This document shows positions 1-8,269 of a stretch of 57,305 bases of DNA, piece by piece. Made by a program: the position numbers and the translations under genes. The DNA is from Lentisphaeria bacterium UBA1791. GTDB taxonomy: Bacteria > Verrucomicrobiota > Lentisphaeria > Victivallales > Victivallaceae. The notes beneath the pieces are model-generated. The model ran no database searches, had not been told where the DNA came from, and worked only from the letters and a program-made list of their open reading frames with translations. Each line of letters opens with the position of its first letter. Position 1 is the first letter of the stretch. The DNA lies in assembly GCA_002314455.1 (NCBI GenBank), contig DCFZ01000002.1, positions 66,017-123,321 of the forward strand, given 5' to 3'.

Positions 1-84
1 GTACGTGGAAAGGGGTTCGGGGAAATAAATCGGCTCGTGCCGGATCGGGCCTTCATCACGTACAAAACTATACTAGTACAAAAT

Positions 85-137
85 CCCGCATTAGCGGGTT
101 TGGGAGAGCCAAGAGAGGGCGAAATGAGCCCTCTCTT
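85..137. terminator. two hairpins at left edge
   Basis: Two inverted repeats are visible: CCCGC(85-89)/GCGGG(94-98), and AAGAGAGGGC(111-120)/GCCCTCTCTT(128-137). They look like factor-independent terminators, or the 3' end of a transcription unit lying left of the window. Nothing coding is seen between 1 and 267. Bases 1-63 also have pairing ends (GTACGTG with CACGTAC) around a CGGC/GCCG hairpin, so this may be part of a structured RNA cut by the window edge. Confidence 0.5.
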
Positions 138-170
138 GTTCTCACCACGCTACGAGATCAGATGAGAGCA

Positions 171-222
171 AAAAAGGGGGCTGTTGCTTACCGGTGAAGG
201 TTTTGCAACAGCCCCTTTTTTT
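171..222. terminator. terminator hairpin, copy 1 of a repeated element
   Basis: The stem GGGGCTGTTGC (177-187) pairs perfectly with GCAACAGCCCC (205-215). A-rich and T-rich flanks make it bidirectional. It closes the leftward BY-kinase gene. The 17-nt loop (188-204) reappears as its exact reverse complement in the hairpin at 43127-43165. This is therefore a dispersed repeat, not just a chance terminator. Confidence 0.8.
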
Positions 223-267
223 TGTTGTGACCGATCGCTTTTTGCCGGTTCCGCCCGGCTTGACCGT

Positions 268-1731
268 CTAATTGGTGCTTTCCGTCTTGCTCTTTTCCTG
301 ACCGTAATGTCCACGGTAATAGCCGTTGCGGTGGGCGGGAACTCCGTTGATGACCATGCCGATCGGCGTAACTTTTGCCTGTTGCAAGAGATCGTTCAGG
401 GCAACTGCATTGTCTTCCCGCAGGACTTCCAGCCGGGAAACCACGATGATGCCGTCCGCCATTTTGCCGAGGCAAATACCGTCCGACACTTCCAGACAGG
501 GGGGCGTGTCGAGGATGATGTAATCGTATTCCTTGCGCATTTCCTGCAACAAGCCCTTGAATTCGGCGGAATCGAGCAACTTGAGCGGGTTCAGCGGGAT
601 CGGGCCGCACAACAGCGCATCGAGTTTGCGGTCAAAAAGATTTTTGCACAACGCATCTTTGACCGGATAGTGATCGACCAGCACGTTGACGAGCCCGACT
701 TTGTTGTAAACGTTGAGCGCAATGCTCAATGCCGGTTTGCGCAAGTCGCAGTTAATGATCAGCGTCCTGTGCCCGAAATCAGCGAGCGTGACCGCGAGAT
801 TGGTCGCGACAAAGGTTTTGCCTTCGCCGGGCAGAGCACTGGTGAGGGCGATGATGCGCGCCCCTTCTTGGGAGTGCAGATCGGAGTAGAGCAAATTGGT
901 CCGGATCCCCCAAAAGGCTTCCCGGATGCCGAATCGCTTTTGTGTCTGATCGTTGTTCAAGGTGACGATGTGACCGATGTCGGCTTCCGTCGCGACGCTG
1001 TGTTTCGCCATTTCCCGGTCGGTCGGCACGGAGCCGATGACCGGCAAATTAAGCGCACGGGCAATCTGTTCCGAAGTGTGAAAACACGTGTCGAAGATCC
1101 CTTTCAGAACGAAGAACAAAATCCCGAGTCCGCCGGAAATGAAAAACGCGATGTGCGCAAACAGCCAGGGGCGCGGATAGGTTTTCACCGCTTTTTTCGC
1201 GCGGTCGATCGACTTGAATTTCTGCATTTCAAGCAACGTCGAGATTTCCTCGCCGAAAACGTCGCTCAAAGTGTTGGCGATGTAACAGGCGGCTTCGGGA
1301 TCTTCCGCAGTGACGGAAAGCGTCAGAAGACGCGTGTTTTTCCGCATAGAGCTTTCCATGCTGAAAGGCACGAGATATTTGGGATTTTCCTTTAAGATTT
1401 TTTCTTTGGCTTTGTTCAGGACCATTCTGGATTTTGCCAGTTCCGTGTAGTCGAAAACCAGTTGCGAACCGACGTAAAGTTCGCGGGAAAGGATGGCGTT
1501 CGGGTCTTCGTGCGATGGAGTCCGGGGCAGTGTTTTCTGCGTGTCGCTTTCCGGATTGTCATATTTCAGGCGGCCGATGTAGATCATCACGTCCGCCCGG
1601 TATTTCGGGTGAATGTAATATTTCGCCACCAAAAAAGCGGCGACGGCGCAACAGCACGAGCAGAACAACAACAACCGCCAATGTTGACGGATGATATTCA
1701 AAAGCGGCAGAAATCCATCGTTTTTGCGCAT
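268..1731 (-). CDS. Wzz/BY-kinase polysaccharide co-polymerase
   Basis: Inner-membrane chain-length regulator fused to a bacterial tyrosine kinase (Wzc/CpsCD type), expected to control polymerisation and export of the glycan made by the rightward operon at 2.7-26 kb. Two membrane segments flank a short periplasmic Wzz domain. Then follow Walker A (ALPGEGKT), Walker A' (INCDLRKP) and Walker B (YIILDTPP), ending in a small Tyr cluster (NGYYRGHY), the usual autophosphorylation site. At about 487 aa it is short for Wzc because the periplasmic part is reduced. I chose ATG 1731 because a GAGG lies just upstream; ATG 1749 has no Shine-Dalgarno. It has its own promoter and a terminator at 171-222. 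Confidence 0.88.
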   Translation of the reverse strand: MRKNDGFLPLLNIIRQHWRLLLFCSCCCAVAAFLVAKYYIHPKYRADVMIYIGRLKYDNPESDTQKTLPRTPSHEDPNAILSRELYVGSQLVFDYTELAKSRMVLNKAKEKILKENPKYLVPFSMESSMRKNTRLLTLSVTAEDPEAACYIANTLSDVFGEEISTLLEMQKFKSIDRAKKAVKTYPRPWLFAHIAFFISGGLGILFFVLKGIFDTCFHTSEQIARALNLPVIGSVPTDREMAKHSVATEADIGHIVTLNNDQTQKRFGIREAFWGIRTNLLYSDLHSQEGARIIALTSALPGEGKTFVATNLAVTLADFGHRTLIINCDLRKPALSIALNVYNKVGLVNVLVDHYPVKDALCKNLFDRKLDALLCGPIPLNPLKLLDSAEFKGLLQEMRKEYDYIILDTPPCLEVSDGICLGKMADGIIVVSRLEVLREDNAVALNDLLQQAKVTPIGMVINGVPAHRNGYYRGHYGQEKSKTESTN

Positions 1732-1771
1732 TTTTTCCTCGTTATGCATTTTAAAATCAAGATATTGGTAT

Positions 1772-1800
1772 ACTATAGCATTTTACTGTGAGAAAAGCAA
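1772..1800 (-). promoter_or_regulatory. sigma70 promoter for BY-kinase
   Basis: On the minus strand TTGCTT (1795-1800), a 17-bp spacer, then TATAGT (1772-1777). Spacing matches the other promoters in the window. Confidence 0.6.
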
Positions 1801-1843
1801 ATCTTTTTCCCGTAATCAGCGGGGTAAATAACGCAATTGCCGC

Positions 1844-2383
1844 TTATCGCTTCCAGGGGACGACGACGTCGAAACTCCCGTCGGCGAAACAGGCGATTTC
1901 GTAGGTGTTGTAAATGAAATGCAAGCCGTCGTCGGCAAAATAGAAGTTTTCCGTCGGCTTGGGTTCGTGCTGCAATTGCTTCATCAGCTCCTTGAAATCC
2001 TTGACGTTTCTCTGTTTGATAAGGGCGTCTTTGATCGCACGGTCAAGCTCGGCGAGCTTTGCCCCCGGCGCGATGTCGTCGAGCGTCAGTTCCTTGCCGG
2101 TCGCGCGATCGATGGAGCCGACGGTGATTTGCGTGAAACGGTGAGCACCGCCGGTGTCGCCTTGAACGGTGATTTCGTAGCTTACGATCTTTTCGTCGGC
2201 ATAGAGGACCTTGCGCTCAATGGTAAAGTAAAACGACTTGAGCCTTTCGCTGGAGTAAAAGAAATTGCCATCATCGTTGCGCATCTTGGCGAGATCCGCC
2301 AATTCATCGACGAACGGGTCGCGTTCCGCTGCCCCCAGGACGCCAAACGTAAAAATCAGCAAAAGAGCAAAAATTTTTTTCAT
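1844..2383 (-). CDS. secreted DUF3298-family protein
   Basis: A 179-aa protein with an N-terminal signal peptide (MKKIFALLLIFTFG) and a DUF3298-type domain, recognisable by GGAH, DRATGKELTLDDI and the C-terminal YFADDGLHFIYNTYEI region. The family (RsiV/PdaC C-terminal domains) is extracytoplasmic and its biochemical role is not settled. The start at 2383 is fixed by AGGAG eight bases upstream. A paralogue with the same organisation lies at 47018-47557. It is transcribed away from the polysaccharide operon and I see no functional tie to it. Confidence 0.8.
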   Translation of the reverse strand: MKKIFALLLIFTFGVLGAAERDPFVDELADLAKMRNDDGNFFYSSERLKSFYFTIERKVLYADEKIVSYEITVQGDTGGAHRFTQITVGSIDRATGKELTLDDIAPGAKLAELDRAIKDALIKQRNVKDFKELMKQLQHEPKPTENFYFADDGLHFIYNTYEIACFADGSFDVVVPWKR

Positions 2384-2410
2384 GATATTTCTCCTGTCGG
2401 TTGCTGGCAT

Positions 2411-2439
2411 AATGTAACACCGGAAAAAGCAAGATGCAA
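2411..2439 (-). promoter_or_regulatory. putative promoter of DUF3298 gene
   Basis: Minus strand TTGCAT (2434-2439), 17 bp, TACATT (2411-2416), about 28 bp before the start codon. Confidence 0.45.
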
Positions 2440-2561
2440 CCGCGCGGCGGTGTTTTTGTCGAAAAAGAGAGTATGATTTGCCTTAATGCTTGTTTTGTAT
2501 GGGAAATTGTATAAAATAGGAGGGTTTTTTCTGAAATTTCCCTTTTATTTCGAAAAAACGC

Positions 2562-2590
2562 TTGTTTTTTTTCGCGGATAAGGTTATATT
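2562..2590 (+). promoter_or_regulatory. sigma70 promoter of the polysaccharide operon
   Basis: TTGTTT (2562-2567), 17-bp spacer, TATATT (2585-2590). Predicted transcription starts near 2597, leaving an untranslated leader of about 100 nt before the NusG-like gene. Confidence 0.6.
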
Positions 2591-2645
2591 TTGCGTGTTC
2601 AAAGTGGTCTTTTTTAGGTAGGGACAAGGTTCCCGGCAGTTTTTT

Positions 2646-2673
2646 CTCGTATGGGGGTGTTGCCCCATATGAG
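2646..2673 (+). promoter_or_regulatory. leader RNA hairpin before NusG-like gene
   Basis: CTCGTATGGGG (2646-2656) pairs with CCCCATATGAG (2663-2673): 11 bp including one G-U, with loop GTGTTG. There is no U tract, so it is not a terminator. RfaH-type antiterminators load at hairpins in operon leaders, and this could be such a site or a translation control element. That is inference from position. Confidence 0.45.
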
Positions 2674-2701
2674 GGCATCGCCTGCCCGGAAACGGCGTTT
2701 G

Positions 2702-3241
2702 ATGGGTGTTCCGATGGCGGACGTTGCAGCAGAATTTGTCAGGATCGCGGGGCAGTCGTGGTGCCTCGTTCAGACGAAACCGCGCAACGAGAAATATTCG
2801 GCGCAGAGTTGTAACGCGCAGGGGATTTTTGTATACCTGCCGCTGATCACGAAAGTCGAGATCCACAACCGCAGTGAAAGGAAGCTTTTTCTGCCGATGT
2901 TCCCCGGTTATTTTTTCGCGCGCGCGAGCTTTGACGAACTGACGGCGTTGCGGCGGGATAAGGGGGTTTGGCGCATTCAGATCCTGACGGAAGCGGAAGA
3001 GGAGGGTCTGCTCGAAGACCTGAAGCGCGTCCGCGAAAGCGAGTTGCTTTCGGAAAACCACGAGTTAATCGTCAATCCGGGTTTGCAAGTTGGCGATGTT
3101 GTCCGCTTCAAGGCGGGACCTTTCAAAGGGCAGGAAGTGATCGTCGAATCGCGTGAAAACATCGCCGATGTGATCGTCAATCTGGAATTCCTCGGCCGCA
3201 GTCTCACAATCCGCTGCCGCGCCGACGAATTGGGCCGCTGA
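2702..3241 (+). CDS. NusG/RfaH-like transcription antiterminator
   Basis: NusG paralogue expected to travel with RNA polymerase and suppress premature termination in the long glycan operon that follows. It has an N-terminal NGN domain (SWCLVQTKPRNEKYSAQ, then FLPMFPGYFFAR) and a C-terminal KOW motif (GDVVRFKAGPFKGQE). Gene position at the head of a polysaccharide cluster is typical of RfaH, LoaP and UpxY proteins. Start codon is uncertain between ATG 2702 and ATG 2714; neither has a strong ribosome-binding site. Housekeeping NusG is very unlikely because rplK/rplA are not next to it. Confidence 0.85.
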   Translation: MGVPMADVAAEFVRIAGQSWCLVQTKPRNEKYSAQSCNAQGIFVYLPLITKVEIHNRSERKLFLPMFPGYFFARASFDELTALRRDKGVWRIQILTEAEEEGLLEDLKRVRESELLSENHELIVNPGLQVGDVVRFKAGPFKGQEVIVESRENIADVIVNLEFLGRSLTIRCRADELGR

Positions 3242-3273
3242 AACAATAAAAACAAACGAAGAAAGTGTGGAAA

Positions 3274-4197
3274 ATGTCGTTTTTTCAACATCCGCAGGCA
3301 ATCGTTGAAGCCGGTGCCTTCATCGGCGACGATACCCGTGTTTGGGCGTGGAGCCACATTCTTGGCGGCGCCAAAATCGGCAAAGATTGCAACCTTTGCG
3401 ATCATACGTTTATCGAAAATGACGTTGTACTCGGCGACAGGGTGACGGTGAAGTGCGGCGTCTATATTTGGGACGGCATCACCATTGAAGACGATGTTTT
3501 CATCGGTCCCTGCGTCGCCTTTACCAACGACAAATTTCCCCGGAGCAAGGAATATCCTGCGGAATTTGCCAAAACGGTGATCCGCAAGCATGCGAGCATC
3601 GGCGCCAATGCGACGATATTGCCTGGGATCACGATCGGTCAATACGCAATGATCGGCGCCGGCGCTGTCGTGACCAAAGACGTGCCGCCCTACGCCATCA
3701 TCAAAGGGAATCCGGGGCGGATTGACGGATATGTCAATGCCGAGAAGAGAATCGTGGGGCAAACTCCGCATACTTTTGAGACAAAAGAGGGAAAAACGGG
3801 CTCCAGGGTTTATCAGATTCCGAGTTTCAGCGATATGCGCGGCGATTTGGGCGTAATCGAGAGTCAGCGCGTACTTCCGTTTGACGTCAAGCGGATTTTT
3901 TACACTTACAATGTGCCGGGCATGGAAGTCCGCGGCGAGCACGCCCACAAAAGCTGCGATCAGTTTCTGATCGCTCTGCACGGATCGCTTCACGTCATTA
4001 CCGACAACGGAAGTGTGCGGGACGAGTTTGTTTTGGATGCCCCCACTTTCGGCGTTCACATACCTGCCGGAGTTTGGGGAATTCAGTACAAGCATTCGCC
4101 GGATTGCGTTCTGCTGGTCTTGGCTTCGCAAACGTATGATCCGGCGGACTACATCCGCGATTACGAAGAATACTTGAGGTATATCCAGTCAAAATGA
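3274..4197 (+). CDS. sugar 3,4-ketoisomerase / N-acetyltransferase fusion (FdtD/WxcM-like)
   Basis: Bifunctional enzyme of the dTDP-3-acetamido-3,6-dideoxyhexose (Fuc3NAc/Qui3NAc) route. The N-terminal half (about residues 1-150) is a left-handed beta-helix acetyltransferase with hexapeptide repeats (ILPGITIGQYAMIGAGAVV). The C-terminal half (about 170-307) is a WxcM/FdtA cupin ketoisomerase (RGDLGVIES, VRGEHAHKSCDQFLIALHGS, GVHIPAGVWG). Same domain pairing is known in FdtD. The next gene supplies the aminotransferase step and overlaps by ATGA. ATG 3274 gives the natural N-terminus. RmlA/RmlB, which would make the precursor, are not in this window. Confidence 0.9.
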   Translation: MSFFQHPQAIVEAGAFIGDDTRVWAWSHILGGAKIGKDCNLCDHTFIENDVVLGDRVTVKCGVYIWDGITIEDDVFIGPCVAFTNDKFPRSKEYPAEFAKTVIRKHASIGANATILPGITIGQYAMIGAGAVVTKDVPPYAIIKGNPGRIDGYVNAEKRIVGQTPHTFETKEGKTGSRVYQIPSFSDMRGDLGVIESQRVLPFDVKRIFYTYNVPGMEVRGEHAHKSCDQFLIALHGSLHVITDNGSVRDEFVLDAPTFGVHIPAGVWGIQYKHSPDCVLLVLASQTYDPADYIRDYEEYLRYIQSK

Positions 4198-5297
4198 AAG
4201 TCCCATTTCTTGATTATCGCGCGGTCAATGAGCCTTTTTTTGAAGAGGAATCTGCCGCCGTGCGCCGGGTCATGGAATCCGGTTGGTATATTCTCGGCAG
4301 GGAGGTTGAAGCCTTCGAGGCGGAATATGCCGTATTTGTCGGCGCCAAACACTGTATCGGGTGCGCCAATGGGCTGGATGCGTTGATCCTTTGCCTGGAA
4401 GGCTACAAAGCGCTCGGGATCGTGGCGCGGGGGGACGAGGTAATTGTACCCTCCAACACCTACATTGCCTCGATACTTGCTATCAGCCGCGCCGGTCTGA
4501 TGCCAATTCTGGTTGAGCCCGATCTCAACACTTATGAATTGAATCCAGCCCGTATTGAGGCGGCGATTACCGCAAAGACACGAGCAATCCTACCGGTTCA
4601 CCTGTACGGACAATGTGCCGACATGACGAAAATCAATAAAATCGCCCGCGACCATAGATTGAAAGTGATCGAGGACGGGGCGCAATCCCACGGAGCGACT
4701 CATTTCGGCGTTCATTCCGGTGCGCTCGGCGATGCCGCCGGGCACAGTTTTTACCCCGGAAAAAATCTCGGGGCGGTCGGTGGCGATGCCGGTTGTGTGA
4801 CGACGAATGACGACGATCTGGCAAAGGTGATTCGGGCGTTGCGCAATTACGGATCCGATTACAAATATCACTTCGAGTATCAGGGATACAACAGCCGTCT
4901 GGATGAAATTCAGGCGGCGATGATGCGGGTGAAACTGCAACATTTGGATGAGACAAATGCCCGCCGGCAACAGGTGGCGGCACATTATCTTGACGGAATT
5001 AAAAATCCGAAAATCATTTTGCCGCAAACGGGTGAAGGCAATCAGCATGTCTATCACATTTTTGCCATTCGTTCTTCTCAACGCGATGCTCTTCAGAATT
5101 TTCTGAAGGAAAACGGCGTCGGCACGATGATCCACTATCCGATCCCGCCGCATAAACAACCGGCGTATTGCGAGTGGAACAACTTGTCTTATCCGATCAG
5201 CGAAAAAATCCACGCCGAGGAATTGAGCCTCCCGATGAGTCCGGCGATGACGGATGAAGAAACAGAATACGTGATTGAGCAATGCAATCGATGGTAA
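4194..5297 (+). CDS. DegT/DnrJ-family sugar aminotransferase (FdtB-like)
   Basis: PLP enzyme of 367 aa expected to aminate C3 of the dTDP-3-keto-6-deoxyhexose produced by the upstream ketoisomerase. Family marks: SGWYILGREVEAFE near the N-terminus, EDGAQSHGA at 160-168, and GHSFYPGKNLGAVGGDAG with the PLP lysine at K190. The pair ketoisomerase/acetyltransferase plus aminotransferase gives a complete branch from a dTDP-4-keto sugar to a 3-acetamido sugar nucleotide. It starts inside the stop of the previous gene (ATGA). Confidence 0.92.
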   Translation: MKVPFLDYRAVNEPFFEEESAAVRRVMESGWYILGREVEAFEAEYAVFVGAKHCIGCANGLDALILCLEGYKALGIVARGDEVIVPSNTYIASILAISRAGLMPILVEPDLNTYELNPARIEAAITAKTRAILPVHLYGQCADMTKINKIARDHRLKVIEDGAQSHGATHFGVHSGALGDAAGHSFYPGKNLGAVGGDAGCVTTNDDDLAKVIRALRNYGSDYKYHFEYQGYNSRLDEIQAAMMRVKLQHLDETNARRQQVAAHYLDGIKNPKIILPQTGEGNQHVYHIFAIRSSQRDALQNFLKENGVGTMIHYPIPPHKQPAYCEWNNLSYPISEKIHAEELSLPMSPAMTDEETEYVIEQCNRW

Positions 5298-5892
5298 AAA
5301 AGCTTTTTATTTTTTGTGGCGTTTGGGATTGTCGATCTGGCAATACTATTCCAATGCCAAACATCAATTGGGTTTCCGCTTTCCTTATACGGGGATGAGT
5401 AGCAAACTGATAATGGGAAAAGAAAATGCTTTTTCCATGCCGGTCAGCCGTCGTTATGCATCAGGGATAATCCATATCGGCGACCGTAATACATTCGGGT
5501 ATGCTCCGGCAGGATTTCACGGAGAAATTCTCTTGCAGCCGAGGGGGAAAGATGCCGTCATCAAAATCGGTAGCGATTGTTATTTTTCCAATTCAATATC
5601 GATTGTCTGTTGTCGTTCCATTGAGATAGGAGATCATTTTCTTTGCGGCGACCGGGTGACTATCGTAGATTGCGATTTTCACGGCATTGCTCCGGGTCGG
5701 CAAATGACGGATGAAAATTTTGCATCGGTAAAAATCGGCAACAACGTTTGGCTTGGCTCCGAGGTGACCATACTGAAAGGCGTTACCATTGGCGACAACG
5801 CGGTCATTGGCGCAAAGTCACTCGTTACGAAAAACATTCCCGCCAATTGCATTGCAGCGGGAGTTCCGGCTAAAGTAATACGAATGATATGA
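5275..5892 (+). CDS. hexapeptide-repeat O-acetyltransferase
   Basis: About 205 aa with the left-handed beta-helix fold of maltose/colanic acid acetyltransferases. The C-terminal half carries the repeats and the signature KIGNNVWLGSEVTILKGVTI, plus the catalytic-type region DCDFHGIAP, ending VPAKVIRMI. It probably acetylates a glycan residue or sugar precursor. The start is uncertain: the frame opens with TTG 5275 inside the preceding gene, and no well-placed ATG precedes M41. Followed by an ATGA overlap with the flippase. Confidence 0.8.
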   Translation: MSNAIDGKKAFYFLWRLGLSIWQYYSNAKHQLGFRFPYTGMSSKLIMGKENAFSMPVSRRYASGIIHIGDRNTFGYAPAGFHGEILLQPRGKDAVIKIGSDCYFSNSISIVCCRSIEIGDHFLCGDRVTIVDCDFHGIAPGRQMTDENFASVKIGNNVWLGSEVTILKGVTIGDNAVIGAKSLVTKNIPANCIAAGVPAKVIRMI

Positions 5893-7382
5893 AAAACTCT
5901 TATCGGGAAATTTTTAAAGGCACGTCGATCATCGGCGGATCAAGTTTTTTGAAACTGCTGATCAGCATGGTGCAGACCAAGTTTATCGCCGTTTTTTTGG
6001 GAACTTTTGGCGTCGGTCTTGCCCACAGCTACAGCAATCTTTCCGGCATGGTGTCAAGTTTTTGCGGACTTGGCATCAACAACAGCGCCATCCGCTATAT
6101 TTCGGAGGAAACCGGCGAAAACGGCGACCCGAAAAAGGCGGAAGCGATCACCGCAGTCACGTTCTTTCTGGTCTGTTGCATTTCGCTTGTTACGTTAGTC
6201 GTTTTCGCTGTCTTGGCTTATCCGCTGGCGATTCTGACCTTTCGGGATGTTGCTTATTTTCCCGCAATCCTCTTTCTCGGCGTGATTGCCGCAATGACCT
6301 CGTTCGTCGGCGGATTCTGCATCTTTTTGCAGAGCTACCGAAAACTTGCGGCAATCGCGGTAAGCAGTATAATCAGCAGTATCTTGTGTTCGATCAGTTC
6401 GATTCTCGTCTACTATTATCTGCGGGTGCAAGGCATTTTAATTGCGATGTTGTTGACCGCCGTCATCGGAGGCGTTGTCGGTCGGTATTACGTCAAAAAA
6501 AGCAACATCGCCGTGCGCATGGCGACCAAAGCCGAGATTCGACAATATTCTGGAGCGATCATCAAACTCGGCATTGCCTTTTTCCTGCAGAATCTGTGCG
6601 GCCCTGTCTTTAACTACATCAACAACCTCATCCTACTGGCGTATCTCGGCGTGGAATATACGGGATTGTATTATTGCGCGATGAATCTTTCCGGGGCGTT
6701 GGCAACTTTTATTCTGAATGCAATGGCGACCGATTACTATCCGCGACTGGTGCAAAGTGTCCACGATCCCCAAAAACTGCAGAGCATGGTCGATGAACAG
6801 TTGGATATCGGAGTTCATTTGGCAATCCCCGGATTGATCTTTATGGTCGTATCGGCGCCGCTGGTGATCTATTTGTTTTACACCGCGGCATTTACTCCGG
6901 CGATCCTCGCATTACAGATTTTGACGGTTGGCGTGTTGGGACGTGTAATCTCGTGGCCGCTGGGGTATGTATTGATCGCCAAAGCCGATACGAAAGATTT
7001 TGTGCTATTGGAATTTCTTTCAACTGCACTTTTGACGACGCTGTTGTTTGTTGGGACGAAATTTGCCGGGTTGAATGGCGCAGCCGCTGCGTTCGGCGCG
7101 GGGTATTTGCTCTATATCTTTGTGGTCGCCTGGTGTGTATTCAAGAAACACCATATCGGATTTGGAAAATATAATATGGGATTGACCATTCTGTGGAATG
7201 CTGTTCTGATCGCTACCGTTTGCGGGCTGAACAGCTTGAGAAATCCCGTTCTGCGTTGGTCGACGGGAAGCGTGGTCCTCATCGCCGTCGGCGTTTACTG
7301 CCTCTTGCATCTGATGAAAAAAATGAATCTCTCGTTTACCGATTGCATCGGTTTTATTATCCGGCGGAAAAGAAAATGTTAG
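5889..7382 (+). CDS. wzx: Wzx-type O-antigen/polysaccharide flippase
   Basis: Integral membrane protein of 497 aa with about 12-14 hydrophobic segments across the whole length, as in MATE/MOP-superfamily lipid-linked oligosaccharide flippases. The start (IFKGTSIIGGSSFLKLLISM) and the long loop with EETGENGDPKKAEA resemble WzxE/O-antigen translocases. It would move undecaprenyl-linked repeat units to the periplasmic face. Start ATG overlaps the upstream stop (ATGA). Confidence 0.85.
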   Translation: MKNSYREIFKGTSIIGGSSFLKLLISMVQTKFIAVFLGTFGVGLAHSYSNLSGMVSSFCGLGINNSAIRYISEETGENGDPKKAEAITAVTFFLVCCISLVTLVVFAVLAYPLAILTFRDVAYFPAILFLGVIAAMTSFVGGFCIFLQSYRKLAAIAVSSIISSILCSISSILVYYYLRVQGILIAMLLTAVIGGVVGRYYVKKSNIAVRMATKAEIRQYSGAIIKLGIAFFLQNLCGPVFNYINNLILLAYLGVEYTGLYYCAMNLSGALATFILNAMATDYYPRLVQSVHDPQKLQSMVDEQLDIGVHLAIPGLIFMVVSAPLVIYLFYTAAFTPAILALQILTVGVLGRVISWPLGYVLIAKADTKDFVLLEFLSTALLTTLLFVGTKFAGLNGAAAAFGAGYLLYIFVVAWCVFKKHHIGFGKYNMGLTILWNAVLIATVCGLNSLRNPVLRWSTGSVVLIAVGVYCLLHLMKKMNLSFTDCIGFIIRRKRKC

Positions 7383-8269
7383 TCAGCGTTGTCGTACTTA
7401 CCTATAATTCCGCGGCGTTTGTGTTGGAAACGTTAGAGAGCATTGCGGCGCAGACTTATCCGGAACTGGAACTTATCGTTTCCGACGATTGCTCAAAAGA
7501 CAATACGGTCGAAATCTGTCGCGATTGGATCGTCCGGTATCAGGATCGTTTTTCCCGAACGGAACTGCTGACTGTTGAAAAAAATACCGGGATCTCGAAT
7601 AACTGCAACCGCGGTTACGCGGCGGCGAGCGGGCAATGGATCAAGGGCATTGCCGGCGACGATATTTTGCGTTGCGACTGCATCGAGCGTTGCGTGCAAG
7701 CCGCTGAAGAAAATCCGGAAAATATTTTTCTCGGCTATTTGCAGGAATTCGGCGCCGGAAATCAGATTTGCAAGCCGAAACCCCGCTTTGAGAAAGTCGA
7801 TGCCAAGCAGCAGTTGAATATGGTTTTAGCCGACGGGTTGTATGTCGCCGCGCCCTCTTGTTTCTGCAAAAAGTCATTGTGGGCAAAACTCGGCGGCTTT
7901 GATGAAAAATATCCGTTGTTTGAGGATTTGCCTTTTTACGTCAGGGTTCTACAATCCGGCGAACGCATCGGCATCATTGCGCAAATCACCGTGAATTACC
8001 GCATCCACAATAACAGTGCCTCGCGACATTTTGACACCTACTCCCGGGACCGGCGTAAATGGTGTCGCGAAATCCTGATCCCCCTGCAGTGGAAATATCA
8101 TCATTACATTGCCTGGTGGCATACAACACTGACATTGTGGCGGACTGATTCCGCCCGTCCGCAGTGGATTCAAAAATATCCCTGCTACGCCCTCTGGCTG
8201 TTGCTGGATTTCGTAGCGTTAAAGGAAAGAATTGCGTATCAGTGGAAAAAGCAAAAAAAGAAATGTTAG
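7376..8269 (+). CDS. family 2 glycosyltransferase
   Basis: GT-A fold enzyme, 297 aa. N-terminal SVVVLTYNSAAFVLETLESI and IVSDDCSKDNT are the classic GT2 nucleotide-binding motifs; IKGIAGDDILR supplies the DxD-like metal site (GDD); GGFDEKYPLFEDLPFYVRV is the acceptor-side ED motif. ATG 7376 overlaps the flippase stop as ATGTTAG, the same junction as at the next gene. Donor and acceptor sugars cannot be read from sequence. Confidence 0.88.
   Translation: MLVSVVVLTYNSAAFVLETLESIAAQTYPELELIVSDDCSKDNTVEICRDWIVRYQDRFSRTELLTVEKNTGISNNCNRGYAAASGQWIKGIAGDDILRCDCIERCVQAAEENPENIFLGYLQEFGAGNQICKPKPRFEKVDAKQQLNMVLADGLYVAAPSCFCKKSLWAKLGGFDEKYPLFEDLPFYVRVLQSGERIGIIAQITVNYRIHNNSASRHFDTYSRDRRKWCREILIPLQWKYHHYIAWWHTTLTLWRTDSARPQWIQKYPCYALWLLLDFVALKERIAYQWKKQKKKC

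Noticed and set aside
184..1395. Long open frame on the plus strand opposite the BY-kinase
   Set aside because: Composition typical of a shadow frame; the minus strand carries clear Walker motifs.
2600..2640. Classical JUMPStart/ops element
   Set aside because: GGTAGGGAC is only partly like GGCGGTAG; too weak to call.
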